64,000 nt of DNA from Calendula officinalis (GCA_963853835.1 OY970820.1:17787873-17851872); one strand, 5' to 3'. Shown: positions 45,203 through 57,169, counted from the stretch's first letter. Notes: generated by a model from the sequence alone, not told the origin. A program made the numbers and translations.

Positions 45203-45955
45203 CAGTGGCAACCCTAGGGGTGGGCAAGGTATATGCCCACCCTAAACTTTTTCTAATTAGTATAATTTTTTATTTGGGTGAGCTCATTTTTTGCTTTGCT
45301 CATCAAAATATATATAATGTATGAGCGACAACTCATTCACGACGTACATTAGCTTAGTCGTGAACTCATTTATCTTAAAACATATAACATTAAGTTCAAG
45401 TCCCTTTTATATGCATTTTTTAAAAATTCATTTTGTACTTATTTCTTTTTTAATGTTTCTTTTGATATATCTACTATTAATTTTTTTTTTTCCTTTGACT
45501 AATTTCCCCCTATTTTTCTTGGTTTAAAAAAGTTATTTTGCAATTTATTTGATTACACGTATATTTTAACTAGTAACATAATTCTTCCGATTCAAAATAA
45601 GTGATACACTTTTTATATTTGGTGATTCAAAATAAGTGATATACTTTAAAATTTTACCTTATTTGGTAAAAACTACTGGGTTCCACATCCACTAACTACC
45701 TACTTTATAAAGTGAAATGACCTTTATACTATTATCTTTTACTTTTAAATATAATTAACCTTACTTTATTCAAAAATTGTGGGACTCATCCCTACTAACC
45801 ATCTAGTTAATTTAATTTAACTCTCATTATAATTTTTTGCCTCAAAAATCATATAACTCAAAGTGTATCACTTATTTTGAATCAGAGGATGTATTAGTCT
45901 ACTTCCACTTAAAAATTTTGTCCACCTTTGAAATATCTCCTGATACCGCCCCTGG
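45203..45955. mobile_element. hAT-like non-autonomous element with nested MITE (tentative)
   Basis: Left end CAGTGGCAACCCTAGGGGTG, right end CTGATACCGCCCCTG; short inverted ends of the CAGTGGCGGT type. The flanking 8-mers TCGAGTAT and GCGGGTAT agree at six positions, a possible decayed hAT duplication. A Stowaway-like MITE sits inside at 45581-45891. Confidence 0.45.
45581..45891. mobile_element. Stowaway-like MITE
   Basis: Arms with TTCAAAATAAGTGATACACT at the left and the complement before CAGAGGATG at the right; TA on both sides. Same family as 30089-31416 and 47716-47987. Confidence 0.7.
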
Positions 45956-46579
45956 CGGGTATGAGCCTCTCTACTTTTAATCAGATAAGATAAATTATCG
46001 AAATGTATCACTTATTTTGAAACTGTAAAAATCAAAAATCTATTCGTATGTGATATTCCGTATAATCCAGACAAAACTATCAATGTAATTTTCTCTTAAT
46101 TTAAGGTCATGAACTCATGATGCACATGGAAGGTTGATGAATGTTGGATTTATGATGGAATTGTATGGACACAAAGACAAATAGGTAGGCTCACAACCAT
46201 GCGGTACAATTACATCTCTTCGTGTTGCGATTACAAGACATTATATGACCCGCATTTTAAGCTTTACGTCTAGTCTTGTTTAATATATAATGGAAAATTT
46301 TCTAATAACGGAAATTAATCGATTACAATGCTACAACATAGTTCATATTTCATATATAAATATACAAATAAATGTACATATAACATATCATGATCTCATA
46401 CGGCTTATATATGCATTGCAAGAAAATTGAATAATATAAACCAAAACATGTGCAAGTGGTTTGCAATCCATCTCACTTTATGGTTTACCATTTAGCATCA
46501 ACATTATCAAAGTTTATTAATTTGCAATTTTTTTTATCAAAGCGTGTAGTTTATTAATATTGATGTAAAGTATAATATG

Positions 46580-46648
46580 TTGCCCATAGGTTATGGGTTC
46601 AAATCCCGTCGTGAGTATATGATGTAGATTAGATGCCGTTAAAAAAAT
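46580..46648 (+). mobile_element. Partial SINE (family 1)
   Basis: Keeps the B box GGGTTCAAATCCCG and the 3' end GTAGATTAGATGCCGTTAAAAAAA. The A box is lost, so the copy is 5'-truncated. Confidence 0.7.
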
Positions 46649-46650
46649 GC

Positions 46651-47515
46651 ATTCTTTTACTGTGGTTTAAAGTTTAAACTTATCTTAAAGATAATTTTAC
46701 TTTTTAATATGATATTTATACTTACATCAAAATTATTTTTTATCATTTTATATAATTTTTATAAAAAATATATTCTAAATTAATCATAATTACAATAAAT
46801 AAATAACGGGCGTTATAGATCATTAGATTGTGATGTAGTTTGGCGCCACCAAAATGAATGTGACGTGGCTTTAACACAACCAATGGTCCAACCGCCCGCC
46901 CAGTCATTTATGCCCTTACTAATGTTGGACATTTTTGTCATATAAAAACACAAAAGAAAAACGCAATTGACTACAGGAAGGCCACTCGTATAAGTGATAA
47001 TGAGCCACTTTGTTTCTCGTTTTGGTTATTTTATCTACTTCTATTATTTTTGTATTAGAAACTTCACAAGACATTAACAATCTAATGCTTTAAAATTTTT
47101 ATATTAACATTTTAAAAGTGAGTGCATAATTTAGGCTAGCATTAGAACTTTAACATATTTAATAACTAAAGACCAACTAAATATAAGAGATTATGAGATT
47201 ATAAAATCGAGAAAAAGATCGAAATATAAACTTGAGGTAAATATTATTTTGAATTTTTGATATACAAAAGTCGTCTCCTGTAGCAATATACATGTCGTTA
47301 CTATGTAGCAATTACCCTCGTTATGAGCAAATTCCATATATCTATCTCAATGAGTGTTTATACTACATATCTATATCGATCATCTTTTTATCTAAATTAT
47401 CATGTATATTTTCTTTATCCTAAATATTAAAATAAGATATTTCTTGTATAAGTATTTTTTTTAAGATTATAAAGATGATATGGTACATAAGTAGTTGTAG
47501 TCGAATAATCAATAT
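46651..47515. other. Intergenic, no gene seen
   Basis: AT-rich. A slightly GC-richer patch near 46830-46920 with GACGTGGC and a later ATATAAAAAC box hints at promoter-like sequence, but no frame follows. Confidence 0.35.
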
Positions 47516-47650
47516 CTGCCTTAGTTAATCAGCTAGTTGGAGCCCCATGCTAATAACATGACTCCCGCAAGTTCAAGTCATTGTGGTGTTAATTTTTTCG
47601 AAATACAAATATTTACCTAAACAATAAGTGTTTAGCTGAAAATTAAGTAT
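47516..47650 (+). mobile_element. SINE-like tRNA-derived element (family 2)
   Basis: The head TTAGTTAATCAGCTAGTTGG (A box) and GCAAGTTCAAGTC (B box), followed by GTTAATTTTTTCGAAA, is homologous over about 130 bp to the minus-strand copy at 59985-60126. The stems do not pair as a tRNA. Confidence 0.6.
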
Positions 47651-47715
47651 CGTAAATTTGAGAAGATGTAAATGTATTATAGTAGTATATTGTAAAGATT
47701 GAGACACTTAAAATA

Positions 47716-47987
47716 CTACCTCCGTATCAAAATAAGTGATACATTCGAAGAAACACGGTTTTTGAGGCAAAAGATTAAAAAATATTTTAAGATAGATTTA
47801 AGTGGATAGTTAGTGGAAAATGAGTCTAACCTCTTTTGATTAAAGTGATATTAATGATGTTTAAAAGTAAAAGTAAAGGTAAAAAGATAATTTTACTTTA
47901 TTAAAGTAGATAGTTAGTGGTAAAAGGGTCCCACTTTTTTACCAAATAAGGTAAGTTTTAAAAGTGTATCACTTATTTTGTTCCATC
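47716..47987. mobile_element. Stowaway-like MITE
   Basis: Left end CTACCTCCGTATCAAAATAA after TA; right end TCACTTATTTTGTTCCATC before TA. Same family as 30089 and 45581. Confidence 0.75.
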
Positions 47988-48076
47988 TATAAATAAAAAG
48001 TATGAAGTGGTATATGTTTTTGTACTAATGCAATGGTGATATTGTACTTAAGCATCCAATAAAAAGTACAAGTGAA

Positions 48077-48217
48077 AATCATCTAAGATGTAGTTTTCAT
48101 CTATCCATTTTTTATGGGCTTCATTTTTCTTGGAAGAAGATTTGCTTAGCAAACCATCTTCCAAGAAAAATGAAGCCCATAAAAAATGGATAGATGAAAA
48201 CTACATCTTAGATGATT
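48077..48217. repeat. Near-perfect 141-bp palindrome
   Basis: Two 70-bp arms around a centre at 48147; position x pairs with 96294-x. Only two mismatched pairs (48138/48156 and 48140/48154). The arms run without a break through the centre, so the RNA of either strand would fold into one long hairpin. A 78-codon frame at 48130-48366 reads out of the right arm (SSKKNEAHKKWIDENYILDD), which I do not recognise. Confidence 0.9.
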
Positions 48218-48589
48218 ATGCTGATAATATGCGTAGTTATATTTTATTAGCCCCACCATCATTATTATTTTCACTTATAATAACAAATCTTACAACTAAT
48301 GATCTACTGTTGAACTTTAGATTTTTAACTTTTAATAAATCCAAATATGACACACCCGAAAAATAGCATCATTTACTTAATACTGACATAACTTCCGGTA
48401 ATAGAAAATAGTAATATCCATTAGATCTAACAGAAAAGATTAATGGATACATAATTTAGTTGAAACTGTCGGTATGGAAATTTGTTGACCCAATAATTAT
48501 TCGGTTTTGAACAAATGTAGGCCACATCATAACCACTTTAATCGTCTATTTTGGATTTTATTCAATTTTAAATAACAAGTACCTTTATA

Positions 48590-48853
48590 CTCCCTCCGTC
48601 CCTAAATAAAGTTCTCATTTCCCCTTCAAGTTTTGTCCCTAAATAAAGTTCTCATTTTCTCAAACATAAGGGGTCCACTTAATATAATAATATTATTACC
48701 AATACTTTCACCACTATTATCTCTTAAAACACTTTCTCTCTCCAATCAAATTTTATATTTTAATCAAAAGTAATACCAAATACCCCACCACTAACTATCT
48801 CCTAAAATGTTGTGCCCAACACAAATGGGAACTTTATTTAGGGACGGAGGGAG
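48590..48853. mobile_element. Stowaway MITE
   Basis: Ends CTCCCTCCGTCCCTAAATAA and its complement, flanked by TA (48588-48589, 48854-48855); 264 bp. Same family as 35916-36178, opposite orientation. Confidence 0.92.
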
Positions 48854-49361
48854 TAGTTTATAGGACCACCGGCATGCTAATCTTAATCCTTTAAGATTTA
48901 AACTATATTAAGATGAGAAATGGTACGGCTTTGTTAACAAAACTACATCATTAAAATGGGTGAGAAGTTGTATTTATTCCAATATTTTCTTTCTACTCTA
49001 TATTACTACCCACTTCTAAATTTAATATGTGTAAACTACTAATTCTATTTCCTCATACTATTCATTGATTTTAACACTTATCTTAATCTAATGGGTTGGA
49101 AGATAAATAAAAATAAATACTAATAGTAATAATCAATACCACTTCTCAAAATGGGTTATATGGTATAATAAAATGTGAGTATTAATTAAGTTGCAAAATT
49201 TAGAAAAATGTGTTCAAAAAGAGTAGTTACAAAATATCAGAATTAACCTTCCGGCATAGTGTGAGAATTATAGGATTTTCTTAGTCCAGTGGGTGTTGGT
49301 GAAGACACGGTGTTATCCTATGGGGTCACACTATAGTCTCAGATCAAACAATCAAATTATC

Positions 49362-50145
49362 TAGGGGTGAACATGGTACGGTACCACGTATATTTTTTTC
49401 ATACCGTGTACCGTACCAACTATAATTGGTACACCGATTTAGCTACCATTACCATACTAAGTTTACTTGGTACCAATTTGTTTGGCTACCAACAATCTTG
49501 GTTGGTACAAATTGGTAATGGTATATACCAACATCACTAACTCATATGAAATTAAAAAAATTAATAACAAAAGAACAATGATATTTTATCATTATCGACC
49601 AGTTAAATATATTAACAAGTATTCCGAACATAGAACAAAATAAGCAAAATGATGTAATATGTTACGTGCTATATAAACATAATCTAGTACGATAAAGTAA
49701 CAAAAGATGTAGCTATCTTGTCGTAACTGAATCACTGATTTGTATGAATGTACAGATAAAATATTATATTTTCAAAGATAATTTTAGTTTCAAAGATAAA
49801 ATAAGTATGTCTTATTATATTATATTAGTTTCAGAGATATGTTTTGGGCACATCTATAATTTAAATAAAATATTGTATACTTTTTAATATCTAATCGGAA
49901 TATTGGGAAAATAGGTTGCTAGTTTGTTATAATATACTAAACTAAAAATCATATAATATATATCTTGGTTGGTACGGTATACCATGGTATTTAAAAATTT
50001 TGTACCATTACCGTACCATGATTACACAATTGGTACGGTACTACCAACCAAACATGTTGGCTACCAATATATTGGCTACCAACTATACTTGGTATGGTTG
50101 GTAGCATGTTGGCTGGTTTTGTTTGGTACAAATTTGACACCCCTA
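49362..50145. mobile_element. Non-autonomous hAT element, 784 bp
   Basis: Ends TAGGGGTGAACATGG and TTGACACCCCTA with a perfect 8-bp duplication AAATTATC (49354-49361 and 50146-50153), typical of hAT. Both subterminal regions are packed with TTGGTAC, GGTACGGTA and GGCTACCAA words in both orientations, likely transposase-binding repeats. No transposase frame. Confidence 0.88.
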
Positions 50146-50153
50146 AAATTATC

Positions 50154-51107
50154 CACAAATAACCTCTAGCCTCTTTTGGGTTTAGTTTTGATGTTTTTAG
50201 AGTAGGTTTACTTGTGTCTTACGACATTATTTAGTATTTACAATCATACAATCTTTTAAACGCGGGAGTTAATATTTTCATTATTCATTGAAGTTTTGTT
50301 AATTATCTTATCTTACTCCTTTATAATGTGTTTAGGACTACTAAATATAGAAGTATTTAAACTTAAACTTAAACTTAATTCTACTTTTAACATCCTAAAC
50401 ATCACAAAAATAAAAAAGATGTTGCTTACAAGATTCGAACACAAGACCTTTTGTAAGTATTGATTGTGTGTTAAGCGATTGATCTAAATGACATTTTGTT
50501 TAATCCCAAATAAACAGACAACATAACACTGCAAAACGTCAAAATTGTCCCCTGTTTTATTTCGGATACAATTAAATATGTATTCTAGAAGATCTTACCA
50601 CCCATCTTATTCAACACTTATTGAAGGTAACGTCTTGACTATTGCAAAAAAAAAAAAAAACTCTACAATTTAGTTACGGGTACCGTCGCCACATTACGCG
50701 GGTACCTTGCTAGTAATTAAGAATGCATATATCTTTTTCCTAAACCTAAACGATACAAGGCTTGTTACCAAAAGAAAAAAAAAAATCCTTTTTTTCAGCT
50801 TCCCCTATAGCTCGCTGTTTATTGTCACCCCTACCTACAATTACTGAATATATCAATGCTTCCAACATATCATAGGCATAGTCTTTATCCTAATAAATGT
50901 TCCTTTAATGAAAAGGTAATAAAATTGTATACAGAATTAGTTCATTCAAATAGGACATTCACTTGACTTCATTTATAAATCCTACATGTTTGAACTTAAA
51001 ACCACCTCCATGCATTACAAAAGTACAAAAACACTTTGGACTTAAATAAATCGGTACAAAATTATCTTTTTAGCATTAACTTTCTTTATAAAAAGCAGAG
51101 TACAACC
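50154..51107. other. Intergenic, no gene seen
   Basis: AT-rich. A tRNA-like B box on the minus strand near 50425-50440 (TGTTCGAATC) may be a SINE trace. No genes. Confidence 0.4.
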
Positions 51108-51114
51108 ACCACTT

Positions 51115-54100
51115 ACATGTTCCAAGTGGCGAACTTTGGACAGAACATTAAAGAAGTATTGAAAGGCACAGGATGTAAAACAGTTTCTCAATGAAGCTAT
51201 TATCTATTAATATTAGGGGGGTAAATTGCACTTTCAAGAAAAGGTGGATACAAGGAATTAGAGCAGCAAACAAAATTCAATTTTTAGGGTTACAAGAGAC
51301 TTTGGCGAGACATATAGATTCTAATCTGGTTAGGTCATATTGGGGTAGAGTAGGAATGGAGTTTGAATCTTGTAACTCTAACGGAAAATCTGGTGGATTG
51401 TTATCAGTATGGGATCCAACTTGGTTCTCAAAATCCGATTCATCAACAGGTGATGGGTTTCTTATAATTCGGGGAGAGATAAAAGGATCTAACATTGCCT
51501 GTGGTTTTATCAATGTATACTCACCACAAGATTTAAAGATAAAAAAAATCCTATAGAACGATCTTGTAGCAATTCTTGAGGCAGAACCAAACCGTGTGTG
51601 GGTCGTTTTTGGGGACTTCAACGAGGTCAGAAAAGAATCTGAAAGAGCTGGAACATCTTTCTCAAGAGCAGGTGCACGGGCGTTTAATAATTTCATAAGT
51701 AATGCGAGGCTACATGAGGTGAAAATGGGAGGCAGGAGATACTCGAGAAGTACACCGGATAGTGGGAAGTTAAGTTTACTTGACAGAATCCTAGTGTCCG
51801 CGAACTTCTTCGAACAATGGAGAAACCCTAACGTGAACATCATGCCTAGAGGGTATAGTGACCACTGTCATTTATTTCTAAATTCGATAAATTTTGATTT
51901 CGGGCCCACATACTTTAAATTTTTTAACTCATGGGCCGATATTCCATCATTAGATTTAATTGTTACCTCGGCTTGGGCATCTCCAATCCGTGGTAGCACA
52001 TCGGATATCCATTTGTTTTGCAGGAAATTAAAACAGGTTAAAATAGAGATTAAGAAATGGCGGGATGCAAACAAAGATGACAGATTGGAAAAGCTGCAGA
52101 AACAAGCGATCGGAATTGATCTGAAGGCAGAAACGACGGGCCTCACAGACGATGAGAAAGAAAACAGGGTTAACATTGACATGCAGATTCGAGAAATAGA
52201 AGCAGTAAAAATCCGCAACATAAAACAAAAGTCAAGGGTGAAATGGTGTGTCGAAGGCGACGAGAATTCGAAGTTCTTTCATGGGAACTTAAAACATAAC
52301 AACAGGAAAAACTTCATACATGGCTTGTCACTTAACGGTGTTTGGACTGAAGACCCAAAGGCAATGAAAAGAGGTATCTTTAAACATTTTGAAAAAATAT
52401 TTTCAGAGCCAATATGTTCAAGGCCTCGTTTTATTAGCAATAAATTCAAAACCCTCTCAATCTCGCAAAAAATACAAGTGGAGTCCATGTGGACCAGAGA
52501 AGAAGTTAAAAAAGCAGTCTGGGATTGTGGGGTGGAAAAAGCACCAGGCCCAGATGGTTTTACATTTGCTTTCTATAAAAAATATTGGAATATCGTAGAA
52601 GAAGACCTAATGAAAGCAGTGGTACAGTTTGAAAATGGGGGTGATCTTAACTTCGGAAGTAACTCGTCATTCTTCACACTTATACCTAAGTGTGAGATTC
52701 CATTGGAAGTTTCTGATTATCGACCAATCAGTCTAATTGGAAGTTTTTACAAGATCATAGCGAAATGTTTGGCAAACCGACTCAAATTGGTTATTGGAGA
52801 TATTGTTAGTATAGAACAATCGGCCTTTATTGAAGGACGAAACATTCTTGACGGCCCAATCATTCTAAGTGAAGTCATCTCATGGTTTAAAAAACTTAAA
52901 AAACAACTTCTAGTTTTCAAAGTGGACTTTGAAAAGGCGTACGACACTTTGAGTTGGGATTTCCTAGACTCAATCATGGAACAAATGGGTTTTGGTATAA
53001 AATGGAGGAGATGGATTCAAACATGTCTATCTTCTGCTAGGGCTTCAGTCTTATTAAATGGGTCCCCAACGGAGGAATTTAATATTTGTCGGGGTCTAAG
53101 ACAAGGCGACCCGATGGCCCCATTTCTTTTCATCATTGCGGTTGAAAGCATCCATATCGCCATGACCGAAGCATCGGAAAAAGGCGTTTTTCATGGAATC
53201 AACATTCAAGGGTTAGACAGTACTATCTCACATCTACAATACGCTGATGATACTATATTTATAGGTGAATGGTCTGAGGCTAATGCAAGGAACTTATCAC
53301 GAATACTCACTTGTTTTTACCTTGCTTCCGGTTTAAAAGTGAACATGTCAAAAAGCAATATATATGGTTTTGGGGTGGCTAGTCAAGAGGTAGATCGAAT
53401 TGCAAAACATTTAAATTGTGGAATCGGGACCATGCCTTTTAAATACCTGGGTTTAGTGATAGGGGCGCCGATGCATCAAATATCATATTGGGATGTAATC
53501 ATTAATAAATTCCAAAAAAAACTCTCATCATGGAAGGCTTCTTCTTTGTCATTTGGTGGAAGATTAACTTTAGTTAAAGCAGTCCTTGGAGCTCTTGGAA
53601 TTTATTATTTATCTATGTATAAAGCCCCGGAAGCCGTATTAAAGAAATTAGAGGCAATACGAGCTAGGTTCTTTTGGGGATCAAAAATTGGCGAGAAGAA
53701 AATACATTGGGTTAGTTGGAAGAAAATGCATGCTCCAATTGAATCGGGAGGTTTGAACATTCCAAGCCTAAAAGCTCAAAATTATGCACTTTTGGCAAAA
53801 TGGTGGTAGAGGTTGAAGCAAGATGATGGGTCTCTATGGAAGAAGGTGATAGGAGCTCTTCATAAAATATCATATCCTTATATTCCATCTAGTAAATTCC
53901 CGGGTGTATGGAACAACATAGTCAAAATTCGAGGTCATTTAAATAAATTAAATATCCCACTTGACTCATGGTTTCAATACAATTTGATCCCGGAAAGTGG
54001 TTTATTGATTCCAAAATGGGCGTTTGAGATCGATGGTAACTTCACAGTAGCGTCGGCAAGGATTGCAATCGATGGCGTTTTATTAGGACCGTGTCCGGAA

Positions 54101-54863
54101 GTAAAAACATTATGGGTAAAATCGGTCCCAATAAATGTCAACATATTTTTCTGGAGATTCTGTGCAAATAGGTTGCCTACATGTTTTAACCTATTGAAAC
54201 GGGGAATAATATTACAATCAGCGGTTTGTACATTTTGCGAAAGGGAAATTGAAGATGAGGAACATTTATTTTGGCGGTGCGGTAAAACTAGACACATATG
54301 GATCAATTTCTGTAAATGGTGGTCAATAGATATAGGGTCGATTCGGGAGTTTGATCAATTGTTGTACAGGTTCGATCGGAATAATCTCACGAAGGAGAAG
54401 TCACAACAGTTTTTAGCAGCCATTATGTCCACACTTTGGCATTTATGGAAAGCTAGGAACGAAGCAGTATTTAATAACAATTTAGGAGCTTTTCATACAA
54501 TCAACATGCAAGCTCAAGCACAAGCTTTTTATTGGCTAAAACATCGATCAAAGTTAAATTGGAGTAGCATTACATGGGGAGCTTGGTGTTCGGATCCAAC
54601 CGCAGTCTAATCATCTGAGTTCATAACTAAAATACATCGGGAGCTCGCACAACTGTATGTACGGTTCAAGTTAGCTAGGTGTCTTTTTATTTTCTAGATA
54701 GGTGGAAACTAAGTAGTGATGTTATAATCTGTATATTATGGTGTAATTGGTACAATGTATTGGTGGTGCTCTATTTTAATGAAATTTGGGGTTGATCGGG
54801 TTGGGTGATGGCAATGCCGAAGCTCATCCTTGATTAATCCTTTTGTTGCTGTTCAAAAAAAAC
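51115..54863 (+). mobile_element. 5'-truncated L1-type LINE with almost intact ORF2 (LINE-B)
   Basis: Begins inside the end of ORF1 and carries the whole ORF2 and a 3' UTR ending TTGCTGTTCAAAAAAAA. A 7-bp match ACCACTT at 51108-51114 and just after the tail (about 54864-54870) is a weak candidate target-site duplication. Its tail ends about 124 bp from the stop codon of the convergent LRAT gene. Confidence 0.85.
51191..54610 (+). pseudogene. LINE-B ORF2 with two stop codons
   Basis: One frame over 1,140 codons. Endonuclease: IQFLGLQETLARH, VFGDFNEVRKESE and GYSDHCHLFL. RT: APGPDGFTFAFYKKYW, RPISLIGSFYKIIAK, KVDFEKAYDTLSWDF, GLRQGDPMAPFLFIIA and the catalytic YADDTIFIG. The zf-RVT end has CTFCEREIEDEEHLFWRC. 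Only two breaks, TAG at 51554-51556 and TAG at 53807-53809 (after AKWW), both where Trp is usual, so each fits one G-to-A change. The ATG overlaps the TGA of the ORF1 remnant (CKTVSQ then TGA), as in LINE-A. This is the youngest-looking LINE in the window. Confidence 0.9.
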
Positions 54864-54986
54864 CACTTGCTTTTGAGATTTGACCAGTGCAACGGTACGC
54901 ATCAAAAGAAGTGTCATATTACAACATACATAAAACATTATAACCCAAATAAAAAGTAACAAACAACAACATAATATTAGGTAACA

Positions 54987-56415
54987 TCATTGACTAGGAA
55001 CACTAGGTTCAACAACCGTAATCGCACCCGTTGCAATCCTTCGTGTCAATTCTTCAGCACTAACTTTCATAACATCTCTCCTCATACCAATATCAGCCGC
55101 ATAACGGCTAGCACAATACACTCCAACAGCCGTAACCGCCATCCCATAAACATTAGTCGTCACAAGCCTAAGTGGCGTCGACAAAACGGCTGCAAGGGGC
55201 CCGCCAATGATCGAGACCGCTTGACCGCTTTGACCCATCGTCCTCTGGTCAACAACAAGAAGACCCGTCTTGCAATAAATCGCAAAATCTTCACAATTGT
55301 TCTTGAATATGTTGTAGCAACCGAACCCGTTGTCGAGGAGGTAGTTGGCCCGGTGGACCACGGTTTCGGGCGGGTTGGAAGGTGCGAGAGTGCACGTGCC
55401 GCCACGGGCTTTGGCGAGGAAGATGGTTGGTTTGACTGAGTATTCGAACCGGTAGAGGACCCCACCGGCTAGGAAACAGTTGAGGCACGAGGATGTGACA
55501 CCATTTGTGTCGTTGGTGTGTGTGCACGTGGTGCACGGGACTAGGGACCGGCGTGGGCCTGAGCTGACCAGGAGGACATCGAGCACGGTTCCGGTTCCTA
55601 CTTCTTGACCACGTCTAGTGAAATGGACGACTTTATCATCACCAATGTAGATCCCTATAAAAGTCATTATGTGTATTAAATAATCATAATCAAATAATAA
55701 GTTGTGTTTTGTATACGCTTTTGTTTGAGTTTGTAATAATCAGATAACTGTATAATTTACTTTCAACACTGTGAATTTGTGATGTAAAAACAATAAAAAT
55801 GGTGTCATATCCTCAAAATGGGCTCAAGAATACTCCTAAGCATGGAAAAATCTTCTACTTGTTGTTAGGGAAAACTACTAGATAATTTAATCAATTTTTT
55901 TTTTTATATTTTAGATTCATGATCTAGTCCAATGATCCACATAAGGCATCTAATTAACAATCACGTTTTCAAACCTAATTTCAAACTGATCAAACTTAAA
56001 CGACAAATTCAGAAATTGCTGATTGCTTAACTAATATTCGGAGATTGAACATCTAATATTCAGTAAATTATTTAATTTAAAGTCATGCTGGTATAAACGA
56101 ACCCGTACAAAAACACGCGTACGTTAAACGCAATTCAAACTAGGGTTTATAGCTAGAGGAACAATTTCGAATCCAAAGAGAAATTGATGAAGAAACAAAA
56201 TCAATTAGCGAAATTAGAAACGAAGTAATACCGTGATGGGCATAAATATACGCAGAACGCCATGAATATATATGATCTCCTGGTTTGAGACTCCCCCTAT
56301 CTAATCTGCGTTCCACAAATCAAATTTCTTCATCAATTCATCCATCAAATCAATATATAAACCAAAAATTTTAGTATTATGTCAACAAAATTTACCTGTT
56401 CGAGAGCAGCCCCAT
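54987..56415 (-). CDS. LRAT-domain protein (NlpC/P60-like thiol enzyme; LEAD-SENSITIVE 1-like)
   Basis: CDS is complement(join(54987..55654, 56232..56305, 56396..56415)), 253 residues. Exon 1 is only 20 nt and encodes MGLLSN; exon 2 encodes LDRGSLKPGDHIYSWRSAYI and AHH; exon 3 the rest. All junctions are GT-AG and keep frame. The LRAT triad is visible: His31 (HHGIYIG), His42 (KVVHF) and Cys152 (NNCEDFAIYC). A Cys-rich insertion (CTTCTHTNDTNG, SSCLNC) lies between. Near the C-terminus is a hydrophobic stretch (VYGMAVTAVGVYCASRYAA) that may touch a membrane. Animal LRAT relatives transfer acyl groups through the Cys; the plant substrate is unknown to me. NCBI often names such plant proteins LEAD-SENSITIVE 1. 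LINE-B ends close to its 3' side. Confidence 0.9.
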
Positions 56416-57152
56416 CAATTTTAATGATATTGATGAAGGCTTAACGTTTATTATTTTCAATAGAATTTACGGAAGAAAAAGTATCGCAACCGCTTTATCG
56501 TCGCAACAAATTGATGAAAATTATTATTAGGAAATGACGATTTTACCCCTCTACACGCTTCCTTCGTTCCTAAGCAAAGGAGATGGTGGACGGGCGTCGG
56601 GAAGACAACACGTATCCTTTGGCTACGCGTAATGGGCTGGTTTAAAATAAATGGAACGCAATGTGCTGTGAAAACATTAGATACCCAATTGCGCAAGCAA
56701 GGTCCAATCTACTGGGCTAAATTGTATGGGGATAAGTTGTTACCTTTTCTTTTTCTTTTGCTTTAATTTTATAATTACAAAGTGTCATTTTTTACTTTCA
56801 CTTTATAACGATAATCAAATTTCAAAAGTATGGACTACAGTCCATTTGCTAATTTACTCTTATAATATACATATCATGAATTACTCCTAATATACGCACT
56901 CATAAAAATCTTGTCTCATGTTTCTTTAATCGTGATATTATGTGATTTACCTTTCATTTACGGTTAAGGGCGAGGCTAGAAAGTCGGGTTTCCTTTGTAT
57001 ACATACTATAATACCCTAGATCAAAGGGGGTACCGTTAGAATGTTCTAGAGGGTGACTAAACATCCGTTCAATGTAAAAGACAACCGGGAAAAAATATGT
57101 TCAAATTCATTCGATTACGAATGGTGCTTGTGTTTTTCATAATTATTTAATC
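56416..57152. other. LRAT gene 5' flank
   Basis: Contains the minus-strand 5' UTR and promoter. A minus-strand frame at 56457-56696 has no recognisable features and is probably chance. Confidence 0.4.
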
Positions 57153-57169
57153 ATAGTACGAAACCATTC
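57153..57169 (+). repeat. SINE target-site duplication, left copy
   Basis: ATAGTACGAAACCATTC, repeated exactly at 57295-57311. Confidence 0.92.

Noticed and set aside
45337..45400. tRNA-like A and B boxes (TTAGCTTAGTCG, AAGTTCAAGTCCC)
   Set aside because: The cloverleaf stems do not pair and no tail or duplication was found; perhaps a SINE trace but not supportable.
48130..48366. 78-codon frame starting in the palindrome
   Set aside because: It reads out of the palindrome arm into AT-rich DNA; no family recognised and no splice or promoter support.
50405..50500. Minus-strand tRNA-like B box (GTGTTCGAATC)
   Set aside because: No convincing A box or stems; not called as a tRNA or a SINE.
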